Below, piece by piece: positions 42,013 to 51,837 of a stretch of DNA of 64,000 nucleotides. The first letter of the stretch is position 1; each line of letters begins with the position of its first letter. Below the pieces are notes generated by a model, which worked only from the letters and a program-made list of their open reading frames with translations, was not told the origin of the DNA and did not search any database. Origin of the DNA: Armatimonadota bacterium (GTDB taxonomy: Bacteria > Armatimonadota > UBA5829); the NCBI GenBank assembly GCA_023474015.1, contig JAMCYN010000001.1:19739-83738 (forward strand). The letters are read 5' to 3'. Both the position numbers and the translations under genes were made by a program.

Positions 42013-42087
42013 AATTTTATATTTTATAGTGGATATTTTATATTGCAGACATTTGCATTATTCATTACAAAATATAAAATATAAATT
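42013..42087. repeat. AT-rich ATATTTTATA palindrome between sbp and ftsA
   Basis: AATTTTATATTTTATAGTGG at the left and ACAAAATATAAAATATAAAT at the right, about 75 bases in all. Its A+T content stands out sharply from the surrounding GC-rich DNA. It has the same two-arm tandem-word design as the other elements. Confidence 0.8.
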
Positions 42088-42098
42088 GGAGATCACCA

Positions 42099-43328
42099 TT
42101 GAGCCGAAGAGAGTTTGTCGCTGGACTTGATATAGGAACCACCAAGACTTGCTGCGTTCTGGCGGATGTTGAGCTGGACGGCGGGTCGGTCGATATTATC
42201 GGCGTGGGGCTGACGCCGTCGAACGGCCTGCGCAAAGGGGTGGTGGTCGATCTCGACGCCACCACCGAGGCAATACGCAGCGCGGTCGACAAGGCCCAGC
42301 ATATGGCCGGGAGCGTGATGATCCGCTCGGTTGTTGTTGGAGTCACGGGAGAGCACATAAGCTCGCTCAACAGCCGCGGGGTTATCGCGATCACAAGCCC
42401 CGACAGGGAGATCAGCCAATCGGATGTCGCGCGGGTGATCGACGCCTCCAAGGTGATCGTGCTTCCGCCGGAGCGAGAGATTATTCACGCCATTCCGCGC
42501 GGGTTCACGGTCGATGGACAGGATGGCGTCAAGGATCCAATCGGCATGTCCGGCGCGCGGCTCGAGGTCGAGACGCACATTGTCACCGGCTCGACCGCTT
42601 TCCTGGACAACGTGGTCAAGTGCGTTCACCGCGCGGGGCTGGAGATCGAGTTCACGGTCCTTGAACCGATAGCCACCAGTGAGGCTGCCGTCATTCCGGC
42701 GGAGAAGGAACTCGGCGTGGCGTTGATCGATATCGGCGGCGGCACGACCGATGTGGCGGTGTTTACGAACGGCGACATCTACTACACGGCGGTGCTGCCG
42801 GTCGGCGGTAACCATGTGACCAAGGATATCGCGGTCGGCCTGCGGGCATCACAGGACGAGGCCGAGAAGGCAAAGCTCAAGTGGGGATGCGCGATGGTCA
42901 GCCAGGTCGAGGAGGATGATTCTTTCGAGATCACAAGCCTGGGAGCCGAGGAATCGAGAGAGCTTCCGCGCGAGATTCTGGCAAGGATCATCGAGCCCAG
43001 GATGCAGGAGATTTTGCAGATGGTCCGCGAGGAGATCATTAAGTCGGGCTATATAGATCTGCTCCCGGCGGGGGCGGTGGTGACAGGTGGCGGAGCACAG
43101 ATGCCGGGCGCGGCGGAGTTCGCGGAGAAGATTCTGGGAATGCCGGTGCGGATCGGCCTGCCGCGCAATATCGGTGGGCTCAACGATACGGTCCAAAGCC
43201 CGATATATTCAACCGCCGTTGGGCTGGTTTTATATGCTTCAAAACGGCATTCGGACTTGCACAGGGAAGAGAAAAGCGTTACACTTAAGCGGAGCCTGGC
43301 TGACATGTGGAAGCGGCTCAGGTCTTAG
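42099..43328 (+). CDS. ftsA: Cell division protein FtsA
   Basis: Actin-like ATPase tethering FtsZ to the membrane. 409 residues, TTG start with TTGGAGA upstream. Marks: AGLDIGTTKTCCVLAD (phosphate 1), the 1C subdomain (RGVIAITSPDREISQSDVAR), ALIDIGGGTTDVAVF (phosphate 2), and VVTGGGAQMPGAAEFAEKIL. The C-terminus KRSLADMWKRLRS is an amphipathic membrane-binding helix. Confidence 0.95.
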   Translation: MSRREFVAGLDIGTTKTCCVLADVELDGGSVDIIGVGLTPSNGLRKGVVVDLDATTEAIRSAVDKAQHMAGSVMIRSVVVGVTGEHISSLNSRGVIAITSPDREISQSDVARVIDASKVIVLPPEREIIHAIPRGFTVDGQDGVKDPIGMSGARLEVETHIVTGSTAFLDNVVKCVHRAGLEIEFTVLEPIATSEAAVIPAEKELGVALIDIGGGTTDVAVFTNGDIYYTAVLPVGGNHVTKDIAVGLRASQDEAEKAKLKWGCAMVSQVEEDDSFEITSLGAEESRELPREILARIIEPRMQEILQMVREEIIKSGYIDLLPAGAVVTGGGAQMPGAAEFAEKILGMPVRIGLPRNIGGLNDTVQSPIYSTAVGLVLYASKRHSDLHREEKSVTLKRSLADMWKRLRS

Positions 43329-43360
43329 AGTTTCTTGTGGATATTTGCGGCTGATTGCCG

Positions 43361-43422
43361 GTGTTTCGGGAAGCTTGTTCCCGAAACGAACGGTGCGTAT
43401 CGGGAATAAAGTTCCCGATACA
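43361..43422. repeat. TTTCGGGAA...TTCCCGAAA palindromes
   Basis: GTTTCGGGAAGCTTGTTCCC then GAAACG, followed by GTATCGGGAATAAAGTTCCC then GATAC. A similar unit lies at 28388-28412. Sits in the ftsA-ftsZ gap. Confidence 0.85.
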
Positions 43423-43477
43423 CCGCAACAAACGACATCACTGAATCATTCTTAAACCGAGAAGGGGGCTTAATCGG

Positions 43478-44581
43478 ATGGCGAACGGTAACGGGGACTA
43501 CTACGCAAGGATAAAAGTAATCGGTGTGGGCGGCGGAGGTATGAACGCTGTCAACCGGATGATAGACTCCAATGTATGCGGCGTCGATTTCGTGGCGATG
43601 AACACCGACACCCAGGTGCTAGAGCTTTCGAGCGCGAAAAGCAAGCTCCAGATTGGCGCGAACCTGACCAGGGGCCTGGGGGCCGGGGGCAATCCCGAGA
43701 TGGGCAGGGAATCGGCGGAAGAGAGCCGCCCGGAGATTCGCAGGCTTCTCGAAGGCGCGGATATGGTCTTCATCGCCGCCGGGATGGGCGGCGGCACGGG
43801 GACCGGCGCTGCTCCCGTCATTGCCGAGATGTCCAAGGAGATGGGCGCGCTGACCGTGGCGGTGGTCACCAGGCCGTTCAGTTTCGAGGGCCCGCGGCGG
43901 GCGAGAGTCGCGGATGTGGGCGTTAAGGATCTCAAAGACCGGGTCGATACCCTCATCGTTATTCCCAACGACCGCCTATTGAACGTCGTTGAGAAGAGGG
44001 CGACGCTGAACGATGCGTTCATGGTGGCGGACCAGGTCATCCAGCAGGGCGTGCAGGGCATTTCCGACATTATCACGATCCCTGGTATGATCAACGTCGA
44101 CTTCGCCGATATTAAGGCGATTATGGCCGACCAGGGCACGGCACTTATGGGCATCGGCCACGCGAGCGGCGAGCAGAGAGCGGTTCATGCCGCCGAGATG
44201 GCCTGCGCGAGTCCGCTTCTTGAGACTACCATCGACGGCGCGCGCGGCGTGCTGATCAATGTCACGGGCGGACCCGATCTCACCCTCACCGAGGTCTACG
44301 AGGCCGCCGACATCGTCTACAAGGCCTGCGACTCCGAGAACGTGAATGTAATCTTCGGCACCGTCATCGACCCCAGTATGCAGAACGAGGTCAAGATTAC
44401 GGTCCTTGCGACGGGATTTGACGTGGTGGAAAGACAGCAGCAGGCGGTCGAGACCAGAGCTGCCGTGGTAGCTCACGGCGAATCCGCGCCCCCAAAGCCT
44501 TCCCTGGCGGTTGCCACACATGACGCGGCGCTGATCCCCGAAGGAGAGCTCGATATACCGGCGTTTCTGCGGAGAAGATAG
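43478..44581 (+). CDS. ftsZ: Cell division GTPase FtsZ
   Basis: Tubulin-like ring protein, 367 residues. GTP-binding marks: [27 protein letters not shown], the tubulin loop [20 protein letters not shown], synergy loop [13 protein letters not shown] short linker (~35 residues) leads to the C-terminal peptide [11 protein letters not shown] that binds FtsA. Ribosome site AGAAGGGGG. Last gene of the cluster. Confidence 0.97.
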   Translation: MANGNGDYYARIKVIGVGGGGMNAVNRMIDSNVCGVDFVAMNTDTQVLELSSAKSKLQIGANLTRGLGAGGNPEMGRESAEESRPEIRRLLEGADMVFIAAGMGGGTGTGAAPVIAEMSKEMGALTVAVVTRPFSFEGPRRARVADVGVKDLKDRVDTLIVIPNDRLLNVVEKRATLNDAFMVADQVIQQGVQGISDIITIPGMINVDFADIKAIMADQGTALMGIGHASGEQRAVHAAEMACASPLLETTIDGARGVLINVTGGPDLTLTEVYEAADIVYKACDSENVNVIFGTVIDPSMQNEVKITVLATGFDVVERQQQAVETRAAVVAHGESAPPKPSLAVATHDAALIPEGELDIPAFLRRR

Positions 44582-44730
44582 GGAACAGGGAACAGGGAAC
44601 AGGGAACAGAAGGGACCGCGTACGTTCGTCCGGATTTGCAATCCGGGACGGAAAGGCAATCTGGGGATTTGCAATCCCTCCCTTCCCCTTTCGTGCTTTC
44701 GCCCTTTCGGGTTTTCGTGATGAAATTCCC
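44579..44730. repeat. Composite repeat after ftsZ
   Basis: Tandem GGGAACAGGGAACAGGGAAC, core ACAGAAGGGACC, the GGATTTGCAATCC double palindrome (inverted copy of 2839-2895, with CGTTCGTCCGG border), then CTTTCGTGCTTTCGCCCTTT of the GCGAAAG type. Three arm types are chained in one gap. Confidence 0.88.
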
Positions 44731-44768
44731 TTCCGCAATCTTGCACGGAGTCTGCACAGCAGCATAAT

Positions 44769-45608
44769 ATGAACTTCGCTGACATCATCTCACCTGGCTA
44801 CTGGATGCAGCTTTGGCGGCAATACGGCGAACTGCTGGCTTTCAGCGCGTACCGCGTCGTTCTTATCCTTGTCATTTACTTCGTAGTGCGCCTGGTACTG
44901 TTTAAGCTCATCAACAGGATGGTCCGGCTACCGATTGCGAATGGGGCATCCGAGGTGCGCAAGGCCAGAGTGCGGGCGCTCCAGAGCGTGACGCGGAGCG
45001 CGGTTGGCTTCATCCTCGGCTTCCTTGCAGGGATAATGGTGCTTCAGGCGGTCGGGGTCAATATTGTTCCCCTGCTCACTACCGCGAGTGTCGCGGGTCT
45101 TGCTATCGGTTTCGGCGCCCAGAAACTTGTCAAAGACGTCATCTCGGGCTTCTTCATCCTCACCGAGGACCAATATGGCGTCGGGGACTACGTCACTATC
45201 GGCTCGCCCAACGGCGTCAGCGGCGTTGTAGAAGATCTTGGCATGCGGACTACCCGCCTTCGCGATACCTCCGGCAAACTCTTCATCATCTCCAACGGCG
45301 ACATTGTTCAGGTGTTCAACCATTCGCGCGGCGCGCTGCGGATGTGGACCGACGTGACTGTGCCCGCCGATGAGGACCTTGAGGGCGTCAAGCGAGTGCT
45401 GAGCGAGGTCGGCAGCGAGATTGCAGAGCAGATACCTGATAAGGTGCAGTCGCCGTTCGTGTGCGAAGGTCTGCCCCAGATAAGCGGCGAGAAAACCACC
45501 GTGCGCCTCGCCGGGAGTGTGTCCGCTCAGTTCCAGGACGCGGTGCTGCTTGATCTGAACGAGAGGATCAAGTCGGCATTTGAACAAAATGGTCTGCGGC
45601 TGGGCTGA
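44769..45608 (+). CDS. MscS-family mechanosensitive channel
   Basis: 279 residues. Three membrane spans (about 22-44, 76-98, 100-125); the pore-lining third span has SVAGLAIGFGAQKLVKDVISG with the GA-rich helix of MscS, then the beta domain FILTEDQYGVGDYVTIG, GVVEDLGMRTTRLRD, ISNGDIVQVFNHSR. Releases solutes on osmotic downshock. No ribosome site; CATAAT abuts the ATG, so either the mRNA is leaderless or the true start is a little downstream. Confidence 0.9.
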   Translation: MNFADIISPGYWMQLWRQYGELLAFSAYRVVLILVIYFVVRLVLFKLINRMVRLPIANGASEVRKARVRALQSVTRSAVGFILGFLAGIMVLQAVGVNIVPLLTTASVAGLAIGFGAQKLVKDVISGFFILTEDQYGVGDYVTIGSPNGVSGVVEDLGMRTTRLRDTSGKLFIISNGDIVQVFNHSRGALRMWTDVTVPADEDLEGVKRVLSEVGSEIAEQIPDKVQSPFVCEGLPQISGEKTTVRLAGSVSAQFQDAVLLDLNERIKSAFEQNGLRLG

Positions 45609-45759
45609 TCTGACCTCTCGCCCCGAAGTAGTAAGCCCCACGCGTCATCATTGTATCGCCCCAGTCACACAATGCGAACCTGCACAGCTGATGTCTCGTC
45701 CGTGATATGTTTGCGGCTTGATTGCGCGCGACTGCACGTGTTCTTCACTGATTTAACTA

Positions 45760-45788
45760 TTGACAGTATGTTAAAGTGGTGGTATCAT
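45760..45788 (+). promoter_or_regulatory. Promoter of the large secreted protein gene
   Basis: TTGACA, 17 bases, TATCAT. Predicted start near 45795, leaving ~190 bases of 5' leader in which I recognise no known riboswitch. The space from 45609 to 45760 shows no gene. Confidence 0.65.
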
Positions 45789-45987
45789 CCGGCTATGCTT
45801 TTTTCGCCTGGTTGATTGAGACACCGATAGCACTTTGCGACTGCCTGAAAGGCCTGGTTTTGCGCCTGACATATGGGAGAGGTGGTGCCGTGAGGATCTT
45901 GTGATTCACTGTGAAACGATCCTGGGTCCAATTTGCCAACCCGCTGTGGTTGAGGGACGAACTCATTATAGAGAAGGAGGGAACGAA

Positions 45988-48900
45988 ATGGAGAATCGTA
46001 GAAATCGATCCATCTCCGTCTGTTTGCGCGTCGCACTGTGCGCGGCACTGGTTCTGAGTTTTGGAACAGCGGCGACTGCCGTTTGGCAGCCCTATTTCTT
46101 CATCGATTCACTTCCCGAGTGGGACGAGGCCATGGGGTTGGGCCGGATTAAGCCCATGACCGAAGCCCAATGGGGCGACTACATGCACCAGTGGGAGACA
46201 TACCCAGTGGAAGGGCAGCCGTACCCGCCCACTCGCTTCATGCTGCCGGAGCTATATGTTTGGGGCGGCGGAGGTGGCGGCGGACTCTATCCGGAGGACG
46301 CCGGACTGGTAATGGTCTGGAATGGGTCCGATGACCCGGCCGTCAAATACTCGAGCGCCTGGCTATATGACTACGGCCCCGACCCCGACTTGTCCAACTC
46401 GACCATCACGCTGACGGTTACTGCTCCGCAGTGGAGCACGACGCCGCCGACCAGCCAGGTCAACAATGTGTCTTTCGGCATCCAGGACATAAACGGGAAC
46501 GTGCGCTCCTGGCACTGGACTTGTGGGCCATCCCCGAATCCGATTCAGTGGAACACATCGACGACAATCACGATCAATACGTCGATCGCCGGGGTAACGG
46601 CGGCCAATCCGGTCGCCACGGGCTATGTTAACAGCCCGGCGTTCAACATTGTGAATAGCCAGAACTTCATCGTGGACGAGAACGGGACATGGGTCGGCAG
46701 CTCGCAGCCGGTTCCACCTCCGGGGCAGACGCTCCCGGCTATGTGGAACTATTGGCACAACATAAGCGTGGCCCCCAACCAGCCTGTAAAGGGTCAAGAC
46801 CCAACCAAGTGGAGCCAGCCCCCGGACTTTTTGTCGCTGGGGCCCGGTAACCCGATCATCAACGGCTGGGATGAGAGATCGATGTATCGCGAGGGTCCGC
46901 CGATTGTGGCGGATGACTGGGAGTGCAAGGATGAAAGGCCGGTTACCGACTTCCATTGGTGGGGGTCGTTCATTGGGTGGACTCAGCCCTATCCACCCGT
47001 GTTGCCGAATGCCTTCCACCTTGCTATCTGGACGGATGTGGCCTCTAATCCGCCTGAGATTCCATTCAGCCATCCGGGCAGAATGGTATGGGAACACTAT
47101 TGCTACGATTATACATGGAACTTCGCGGGCTACGACAAGGACCCGCGAGGACTGGTTGAGAACGAGGCGTGCTTCCAGTTTAACCAGTGGCTGCGTCCGG
47201 AGCACTATTTCTATCAGGAACCAGGCCCGGACGGCAGAAACGTCTACTGGCTGAGTATCGCCGCCGTCTACGATGAGATCACCACGCTATACCCGTGGGG
47301 CTGGAAGACCAGGCCGCACCACTTCAACGATGACGCGGTCCGCATATACCAGGTCATAGACACTGCCGGAAATACCCATTGGCCGCCCGTTTTGGGCAGC
47401 ATCTGGGATCAAGGTGAGGAAATCCGATTGGGTGAAGAGTCCTGGGATTTGGCGTTCGAGCTTACAACGATCGAAAGCGGCATGCCCTACAACGATCTCG
47501 GCGACGCTCCCGACCGCACCAACTCGATGGGGGCTATTATGACCGCTTATCCTCCGGGCGGGCCTCCCGGTGTGATTGCCAACTATCCGACGGTCTATGC
47601 GGGCCCCGCGCCCAACGGCCCGCTGCACTTGAAGCCCCAGGCGGTGGCATATCTCGGCCCGGCGGTTACTCTGGAGAACGATGCCGACACATTGCCGGAC
47701 CAGGATCCGACCACCAATATTCTGCCGATGCTCGACCAGCCCGATCAGGACGTGGCCGACGACGGCGTGATATTCCCAATAGCGCTGCCGAATTGCCAGT
47801 CGACTACGTTCCAGTACTTGGTGAACGTGGTAATTCCCAACCAGCAGCTCTACGCCAACGTCTGGTTCGACTGGAACCGCGACGGCGACTGGGATGACAC
47901 CTTGCAGTGCGCGACAGCGGCCGCGCCCGAATGGGCGGTGCAGAACCAGCCGCTGATCTTCGCCGCGCCGGGACTCTACACCGTTACATCGCTGCCCTTC
48001 CTGCCGTGGCAGCCACACGATGCCCTTGTTCCAATCTGGATGCGGATCACGCTCTCTGAACAGAAGTGGCAGCCGTTCAGTACATTGCTGGGCTACGGCG
48101 GATCGGGACCGGCGGCGGGTTATCAGTTCGGCGAGACTGAAGACTACTACTTCTGGCCGCTAAATCAGCAGGAGCCACAGGACTTCGGCGACGCGCCCGA
48201 TTCGTACATCACGAAACTGCCTAACGGCGCTCGGCATATGATCGCGCCGGGTATGATGATGGGCAACGCGATAGACGCCGAGGGCGACGGCCAGCCGAAT
48301 GCCAACGCGACCGGCGACGACCTTGCCGGCTTCCCGGATGATGAAGATGGCGTCACGATCTCCAAGCTGGCGCAGGGATGCCCTGGGGCGGCCAAGGTCA
48401 GCGTAACCTTGCCGGGAAGGATAGATGCCTGGATCGACTGGGCCAATGACGGGACCTTCGCGACGCCCGGCGACCAGATCGCGGTGAGCACGGCGGTTGT
48501 TCCCGGAGTCAACACCTTGAAGTTCCTGGTTCCCGCCGCCGCCTCGCTTGGCGATACGTTCGCCCGCTTCCGCTACAGCTCAGCGGGTGGTCTGTCGTAT
48601 ATGGGGTTCGCAGGTGACGGCGAGGTCGAGGACTACATGGTGCGGATCAATCCAACGCCGTTTATAGTCAACAAGGGCAGGGCGAAGCTGCTGCCTCTCG
48701 ACACCGACGTCCTGATTCAGAAGGATGTTGTAACAGCGAACTTCGGCGTGCTCGGCTGGTACTTCGAGGAGCCGGAACGGACGATTGGTCCGGCTAAGAT
48801 CGGCGGCCGATTCGCTGGCCTCGGAGTTATGGGTGAAGAGCCGTGGGCCATCAACGACATGGTCACCTGCTACGGCAGGACCGTTCTTTCGGGCTGCGAG

Positions 48901-49386
48901 CTGATGCTCGACGAATACGCGTCCATGCTCGAAGGTAGCGGCTCGATCACGCCGCTCGGCCAGACCAACAAAGGTTCCGGCGGCGGCCCGTTCGGCAACC
49001 AGCCCGGCCTGATGGATATCATCAGCGGCGTGGGCATACCGAGACCGGCTTACGGACTCAACAGCGTCGGCCTGCTGGTCAGGCTGTGGGGCCGCTGCAC
49101 CTGCATCGAGGAAACCACTGGTGGGCCGGTTCCCATCCAGACCAACTTCTGGATCGACGACGGCAGCAATCTGTGGGATGGCACGATGTGCCCGATCATC
49201 GATAAACCGGCGCTGGGCGTCAAGGTGCGCGTTCCCGACGGGTACGCAGGTCCGCCGATTGTGGGTGGTGCGTACTACTGCGTGACGGGCATCATGCGCA
49301 CGACCGGCACGCCGGTGCTGGACTGCGCCAGGTGGCTCTGGCCGAGGATGGACACAGACGTCCAGCTTATCCCCGTGCCTATGTAA
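45988..49386 (+). CDS. Large secreted protein with DUF7901-like and two GEVED domains
   Basis: 1132 residues. Signal peptide (about 1-31: basic start, LRVALCAALVLSFGTAATA). Residues ~300-480 resemble the DUF7901-type beta domain (VADDWECKDERPVTDFHWWG, PGPDGRNVYWLSIAAVY). Two GEVED modules follow, each opened by a GDAP motif (DLGDAPDRTN near 504, DFGDAPDSY near 731) and closed by GETEDYYFWP (near 714) and GDGEVEDYMV (near 876). The last ~250 residues are another beta-rich domain. Probably cell-surface or matrix protein; function unknown. ATG 45988 follows AAGGAGGG; an earlier open stretch from 45835 lacks this and precedes the signal peptide. Confidence 0.8.
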   Translation: MENRRNRSISVCLRVALCAALVLSFGTAATAVWQPYFFIDSLPEWDEAMGLGRIKPMTEAQWGDYMHQWETYPVEGQPYPPTRFMLPELYVWGGGGGGGLYPEDAGLVMVWNGSDDPAVKYSSAWLYDYGPDPDLSNSTITLTVTAPQWSTTPPTSQVNNVSFGIQDINGNVRSWHWTCGPSPNPIQWNTSTTITINTSIAGVTAANPVATGYVNSPAFNIVNSQNFIVDENGTWVGSSQPVPPPGQTLPAMWNYWHNISVAPNQPVKGQDPTKWSQPPDFLSLGPGNPIINGWDERSMYREGPPIVADDWECKDERPVTDFHWWGSFIGWTQPYPPVLPNAFHLAIWTDVASNPPEIPFSHPGRMVWEHYCYDYTWNFAGYDKDPRGLVENEACFQFNQWLRPEHYFYQEPGPDGRNVYWLSIAAVYDEITTLYPWGWKTRPHHFNDDAVRIYQVIDTAGNTHWPPVLGSIWDQGEEIRLGEESWDLAFELTTIESGMPYNDLGDAPDRTNSMGAIMTAYPPGGPPGVIANYPTVYAGPAPNGPLHLKPQAVAYLGPAVTLENDADTLPDQDPTTNILPMLDQPDQDVADDGVIFPIALPNCQSTTFQYLVNVVIPNQQLYANVWFDWNRDGDWDDTLQCATAAAPEWAVQNQPLIFAAPGLYTVTSLPFLPWQPHDALVPIWMRITLSEQKWQPFSTLLGYGGSGPAAGYQFGETEDYYFWPLNQQEPQDFGDAPDSYITKLPNGARHMIAPGMMMGNAIDAEGDGQPNANATGDDLAGFPDDEDGVTISKLAQGCPGAAKVSVTLPGRIDAWIDWANDGTFATPGDQIAVSTAVVPGVNTLKFLVPAAASLGDTFARFRYSSAGGLSYMGFAGDGEVEDYMVRINPTPFIVNKGRAKLLPLDTDVLIQKDVVTANFGVLGWYFEEPERTIGPAKIGGRFAGLGVMGEEPWAINDMVTCYGRTVLSGCELMLDEYASMLEGSGSITPLGQTNKGSGGGPFGNQPGLMDIISGVGIPRPAYGLNSVGLLVRLWGRCTCIEETTGGPVPIQTNFWIDDGSNLWDGTMCPIIDKPALGVKVRVPDGYAGPPIVGGAYYCVTGIMRTTGTPVLDCARWLWPRMDTDVQLIPVPM

Positions 49387-49413
49387 GGGAATACTGTCTG
49401 CCTAAGACAGCTT

Positions 49414-49447
49414 AAGGCCGCCACGTGAGAGTTCTCGTGGCGGCCTT
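49414..49447 (+). terminator. Intrinsic terminator of the GEVED protein gene
   Basis: AAGGCCGCCACG pairs with CGTGGCGGCCTT around a 10-base loop, then ATT-rich sequence; also works on the opposite strand for the small gene at 49476-49775. Confidence 0.8.
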
Positions 49448-49475
49448 ATTTACTCAAAGCCGCACCCGCGTCGCG

Positions 49476-49775
49476 CTAGGCCCGGCCCAACAGCTTCTTT
49501 AGTGCTCCCCGGAGTTCCGCCCAGAGGCTCGGCTTCGGGGGCGTGCTTGGCACTACTTCATTCTCGAAGAGCAACGCGTTAATCTCGCCATATTCCATCT
49601 CAATCGAATGCATGGCATCGCGTATTGTCTCTATGTCGAATTGAAACCAGCCTCTCCAGCCACATACAAAGCACTCGTCGTTGTGTACCGGGTTCAGCGC
49701 GCCGCACAGGTCACAGACCTTGAAGTCCCACTCGGTGTAGCCGAGCCTTCCGGAACCTCGCTCTTGCCACTCCAT
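49476..49775 (-). CDS. Small zinc-ribbon protein
   Basis: 99 residues. Zinc ribbon VCDLCGALNPVHNDECFVCGW (two CxxC pairs) at about residues 20-40, then a helical part (DIETIRDAMHSIEMEYGEINALL) and a basic tail. No family recognised. GAAGG precedes the ATG. Single gene convergent with the GEVED protein gene. Confidence 0.65.
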   Translation of the reverse strand: MEWQERGSGRLGYTEWDFKVCDLCGALNPVHNDECFVCGWRGWFQFDIETIRDAMHSIEMEYGEINALLFENEVVPSTPPKPSLWAELRGALKKLLGRA

Positions 49776-49889
49776 GACAATGCCCTTCTTTGCGCACTAT
49801 TTGGGATCGTCTCTATCGCCCCACCAACTATATTGTGCCCGTGACGGAAGAGCGAGTAAACCGGCGTGTTTTTCACGCTCGAATTAACC

Positions 49890-50095
49890 ATCTTGAAAGA
49901 ACGAACTCGTGCTCAGCATGAGCTTTGATCTGTACCCCAGGGCGAACGCATTTCAACTGACCAGCATGCGTTCGAGTTAAGAGTTATGGCCCGTACCCAA
50001 TTGTACGGGTACTTTGTTAAGCAACAATGACGGCCTTGTGCGTTACGGGCACAAGCCCGGGGAACGCGGGTCGGGGATTCAAACCCCCGACCATC
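49890..50095. repeat. Gene-free stretch with several hairpins and repeat units
   Basis: Between the zinc-ribbon and hcp genes. Contents: AACGCAT...ATGCGTT arms (49945-49975), a terminator-like CCCGTAC/GTACGGG hairpin at 49990-50009, GGGCACAAGCCC at 50047, and the palindrome GGTCGGGGATTCAAACCCCC then GACC at 50068-50092 (same family as 18367-18396). No gene seen. Confidence 0.7.
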
Positions 50096-50129
50096 GACAT
50101 TCCAGTAAACTATCTAACCACCGAATCCC

Positions 50130-51794
50130 TCACGCCACCGGCGCGCCCAGTATTGCGTTCAGGTCCTCCTGCGGGGTGGAGATCGGCATTATGTTGAAGT
50201 TTTCCACCAGCACGTTGAGCACGTTCGGCGAGACGAACGCCGGGAGGCTCGGGCCGAGGCGGATGTTCTTGACTCCCAGGTGGAACAGGGTCAAGAGGAT
50301 CGCGACTGCCTTCTGCTCATACCAGGAGAGTATCAGCGAGAGCGGGAGGTCGTTTACTCCGACTCCGAACGCATTGGCGAGCGCCACCGCGATCTGGACC
50401 GCCGAGTAGGCGTCGTTGCACTGGCCGATGTCCAGCAGCCTCGGAATACCGCCGATGTCGCCGAAGTCGAGCTTGTTGAACCGATATTTGCCGCAAGCCA
50501 GGGTCAGGATGACGCTGTCCTGGGGGACCTTCTCGGCGAACTCGGTGTAGTAGTTGCGGCCACTCTTCGCGCCGTCGCAGCCGCCGATCAGGAAGAAATG
50601 CTTGATCGCGCCGCTTTTGACTCCCTCGATCACCTTATCCGCCACGCTCATAACCGTGTTGTGGCCGAAGCCGACGAGGATGGTCTTGTCGGAGCCATTC
50701 TCCGTGAAGCCCGGAGCCTCGAGCGCGGCCTGGATTACCGGAGTGAAGTCGCTATTGGCGATGTGTTCGACGCCCGGCCAGGCGACCAGACCCGACGTGA
50801 AGATGCGGGCCTTGTAGGTCTCCTTGGGCTTCTGGATGCAATTGGTGGTCATCAGGATAGCGCCGGGGAATGCCTCGAACTCCTTCGCCTGATCCTGCCA
50901 CGCGCCGCCGTAGTTGCCGACGAGGTGCTTATAGGCGTGGAGCTTCGGATAGCCGTGGGCCGGGAGCATCTCGCCGTGGGTATAGACATTGATGCCCTTG
51001 CCCTCGGTCTGCTTGAGAAGCTCTTCCAAATCCTTCAGATCGTGGCCGGATACGAGGATCGCCTTGCCCTTGATCGGCTCGATGCGGACCGCCGTCGGGG
51101 TGGGGTGGCCGTAGGTTCCCGTGTTGCCGGTGTCAAGCAGGCCCATCACCTTGAAGTTCAGTTCGCCGACCTTGAGCGCCATCCCGACAAGCTCATCGAC
51201 CGTTCGATCCGTCTTGGTGAGGAAGTCGAGCGTTTCGTGGAACCCGGCGTAGACAGCATCATCCTCCTGGCCGAGTATCTGGGCATGGTCGGCATAGGCA
51301 GCCGCGCCCTTGAGTCCGTAGGTTATGATTTCCTGAAGGCTCACGACGTCCTCGCCGAGCGTCGCGGTCCGCTTCTCGATGCTGAGATCAAAGCCCTGGG
51401 CGGCGAGACCGTCGATGTCGGCGGCGGGTGTCCATGCGGCGGGTCCGCCTAGGGTCTCGGGGGTCTTGCCGGACTTGGCGGCGGCGTCCTCATAGAGTCT
51501 CTTCGCCTTGGCCTTAATATCGGCTGCCGTCTTGAGCAGGCCCTGTAGGCGCTCCGGGTCGAAATCGACGTTGGTTACCGTGGAAAAGAGTGCCTCGATG
51601 GTGAATACGTCGATCACCCTGTCCCCGGCGCCGAGCTTCCTTGCGCGGTGGGCATACATCGAGATGCCCTCGGTCGCGTGCAGGAGCAGGTCCTGGAGGT
51701 TCGATACGGTCGCGTCCTTGCCGCAGACCCCGCGCAGAGTGCATCCGGCACCCATGGCCGTTTGCTCACATTGATAGCAGAACATATTACTCAT
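50130..51794 (-). CDS. hcp: Hybrid cluster protein (hydroxylamine reductase), class I type
   Basis: 554 residues. N-terminal [4Fe-4S] ligands C6-x2-C9-x8-C18-x5-C24 (FCYQCEQTAMGAGCTLRGVC), the spacing of the anaerobe (class I) type. Hybrid-cluster region has GHDLKDLEELLKQ, TNCIQKPKE, GGCDGAKSGRNYYTEF, LACGKYRFNKLDFGDIGG and DIGQCNDAYSA. Reduces hydroxylamine in vitro and is linked to nitric-oxide stress; NO reductase and S-nitrosylase roles are reported for relatives. GGAGG lies 9 bases before the ATG. An FNR-like promoter sits upstream, which fits oxygen or NO control. No hcr reductase gene is next to it. Confidence 0.94.
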   Translation of the reverse strand: MSNMFCYQCEQTAMGAGCTLRGVCGKDATVSNLQDLLLHATEGISMYAHRARKLGAGDRVIDVFTIEALFSTVTNVDFDPERLQGLLKTAADIKAKAKRLYEDAAAKSGKTPETLGGPAAWTPAADIDGLAAQGFDLSIEKRTATLGEDVVSLQEIITYGLKGAAAYADHAQILGQEDDAVYAGFHETLDFLTKTDRTVDELVGMALKVGELNFKVMGLLDTGNTGTYGHPTPTAVRIEPIKGKAILVSGHDLKDLEELLKQTEGKGINVYTHGEMLPAHGYPKLHAYKHLVGNYGGAWQDQAKEFEAFPGAILMTTNCIQKPKETYKARIFTSGLVAWPGVEHIANSDFTPVIQAALEAPGFTENGSDKTILVGFGHNTVMSVADKVIEGVKSGAIKHFFLIGGCDGAKSGRNYYTEFAEKVPQDSVILTLACGKYRFNKLDFGDIGGIPRLLDIGQCNDAYSAVQIAVALANAFGVGVNDLPLSLILSWYEQKAVAILLTLFHLGVKNIRLGPSLPAFVSPNVLNVLVENFNIMPISTPQEDLNAILGAPVA

Positions 51795-51837
51795 TGATCA
51801 GGTCCTCCGTTTTCTTGTGTGGCTCGTTTACAGGCAT

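Noticed and set aside
45835..45987. Extra 51 residues before the GEVED protein signal peptide
   Set aside because: The signal peptide and AAGGAGGG site belong to ATG 45988; the earlier part would put the signal inside the protein.
50060..50100. tRNA gene near GGGTCGGGGATTCAAACCCC
   Set aside because: The T-arm-like stretch is the palindromic repeat; no acceptor stem, anticodon arm or D-arm can be folded.
50280..51452. 390-codon plus-strand ORF opposite hcp
   Set aside because: Antisense shadow of hcp without recognisable motifs.
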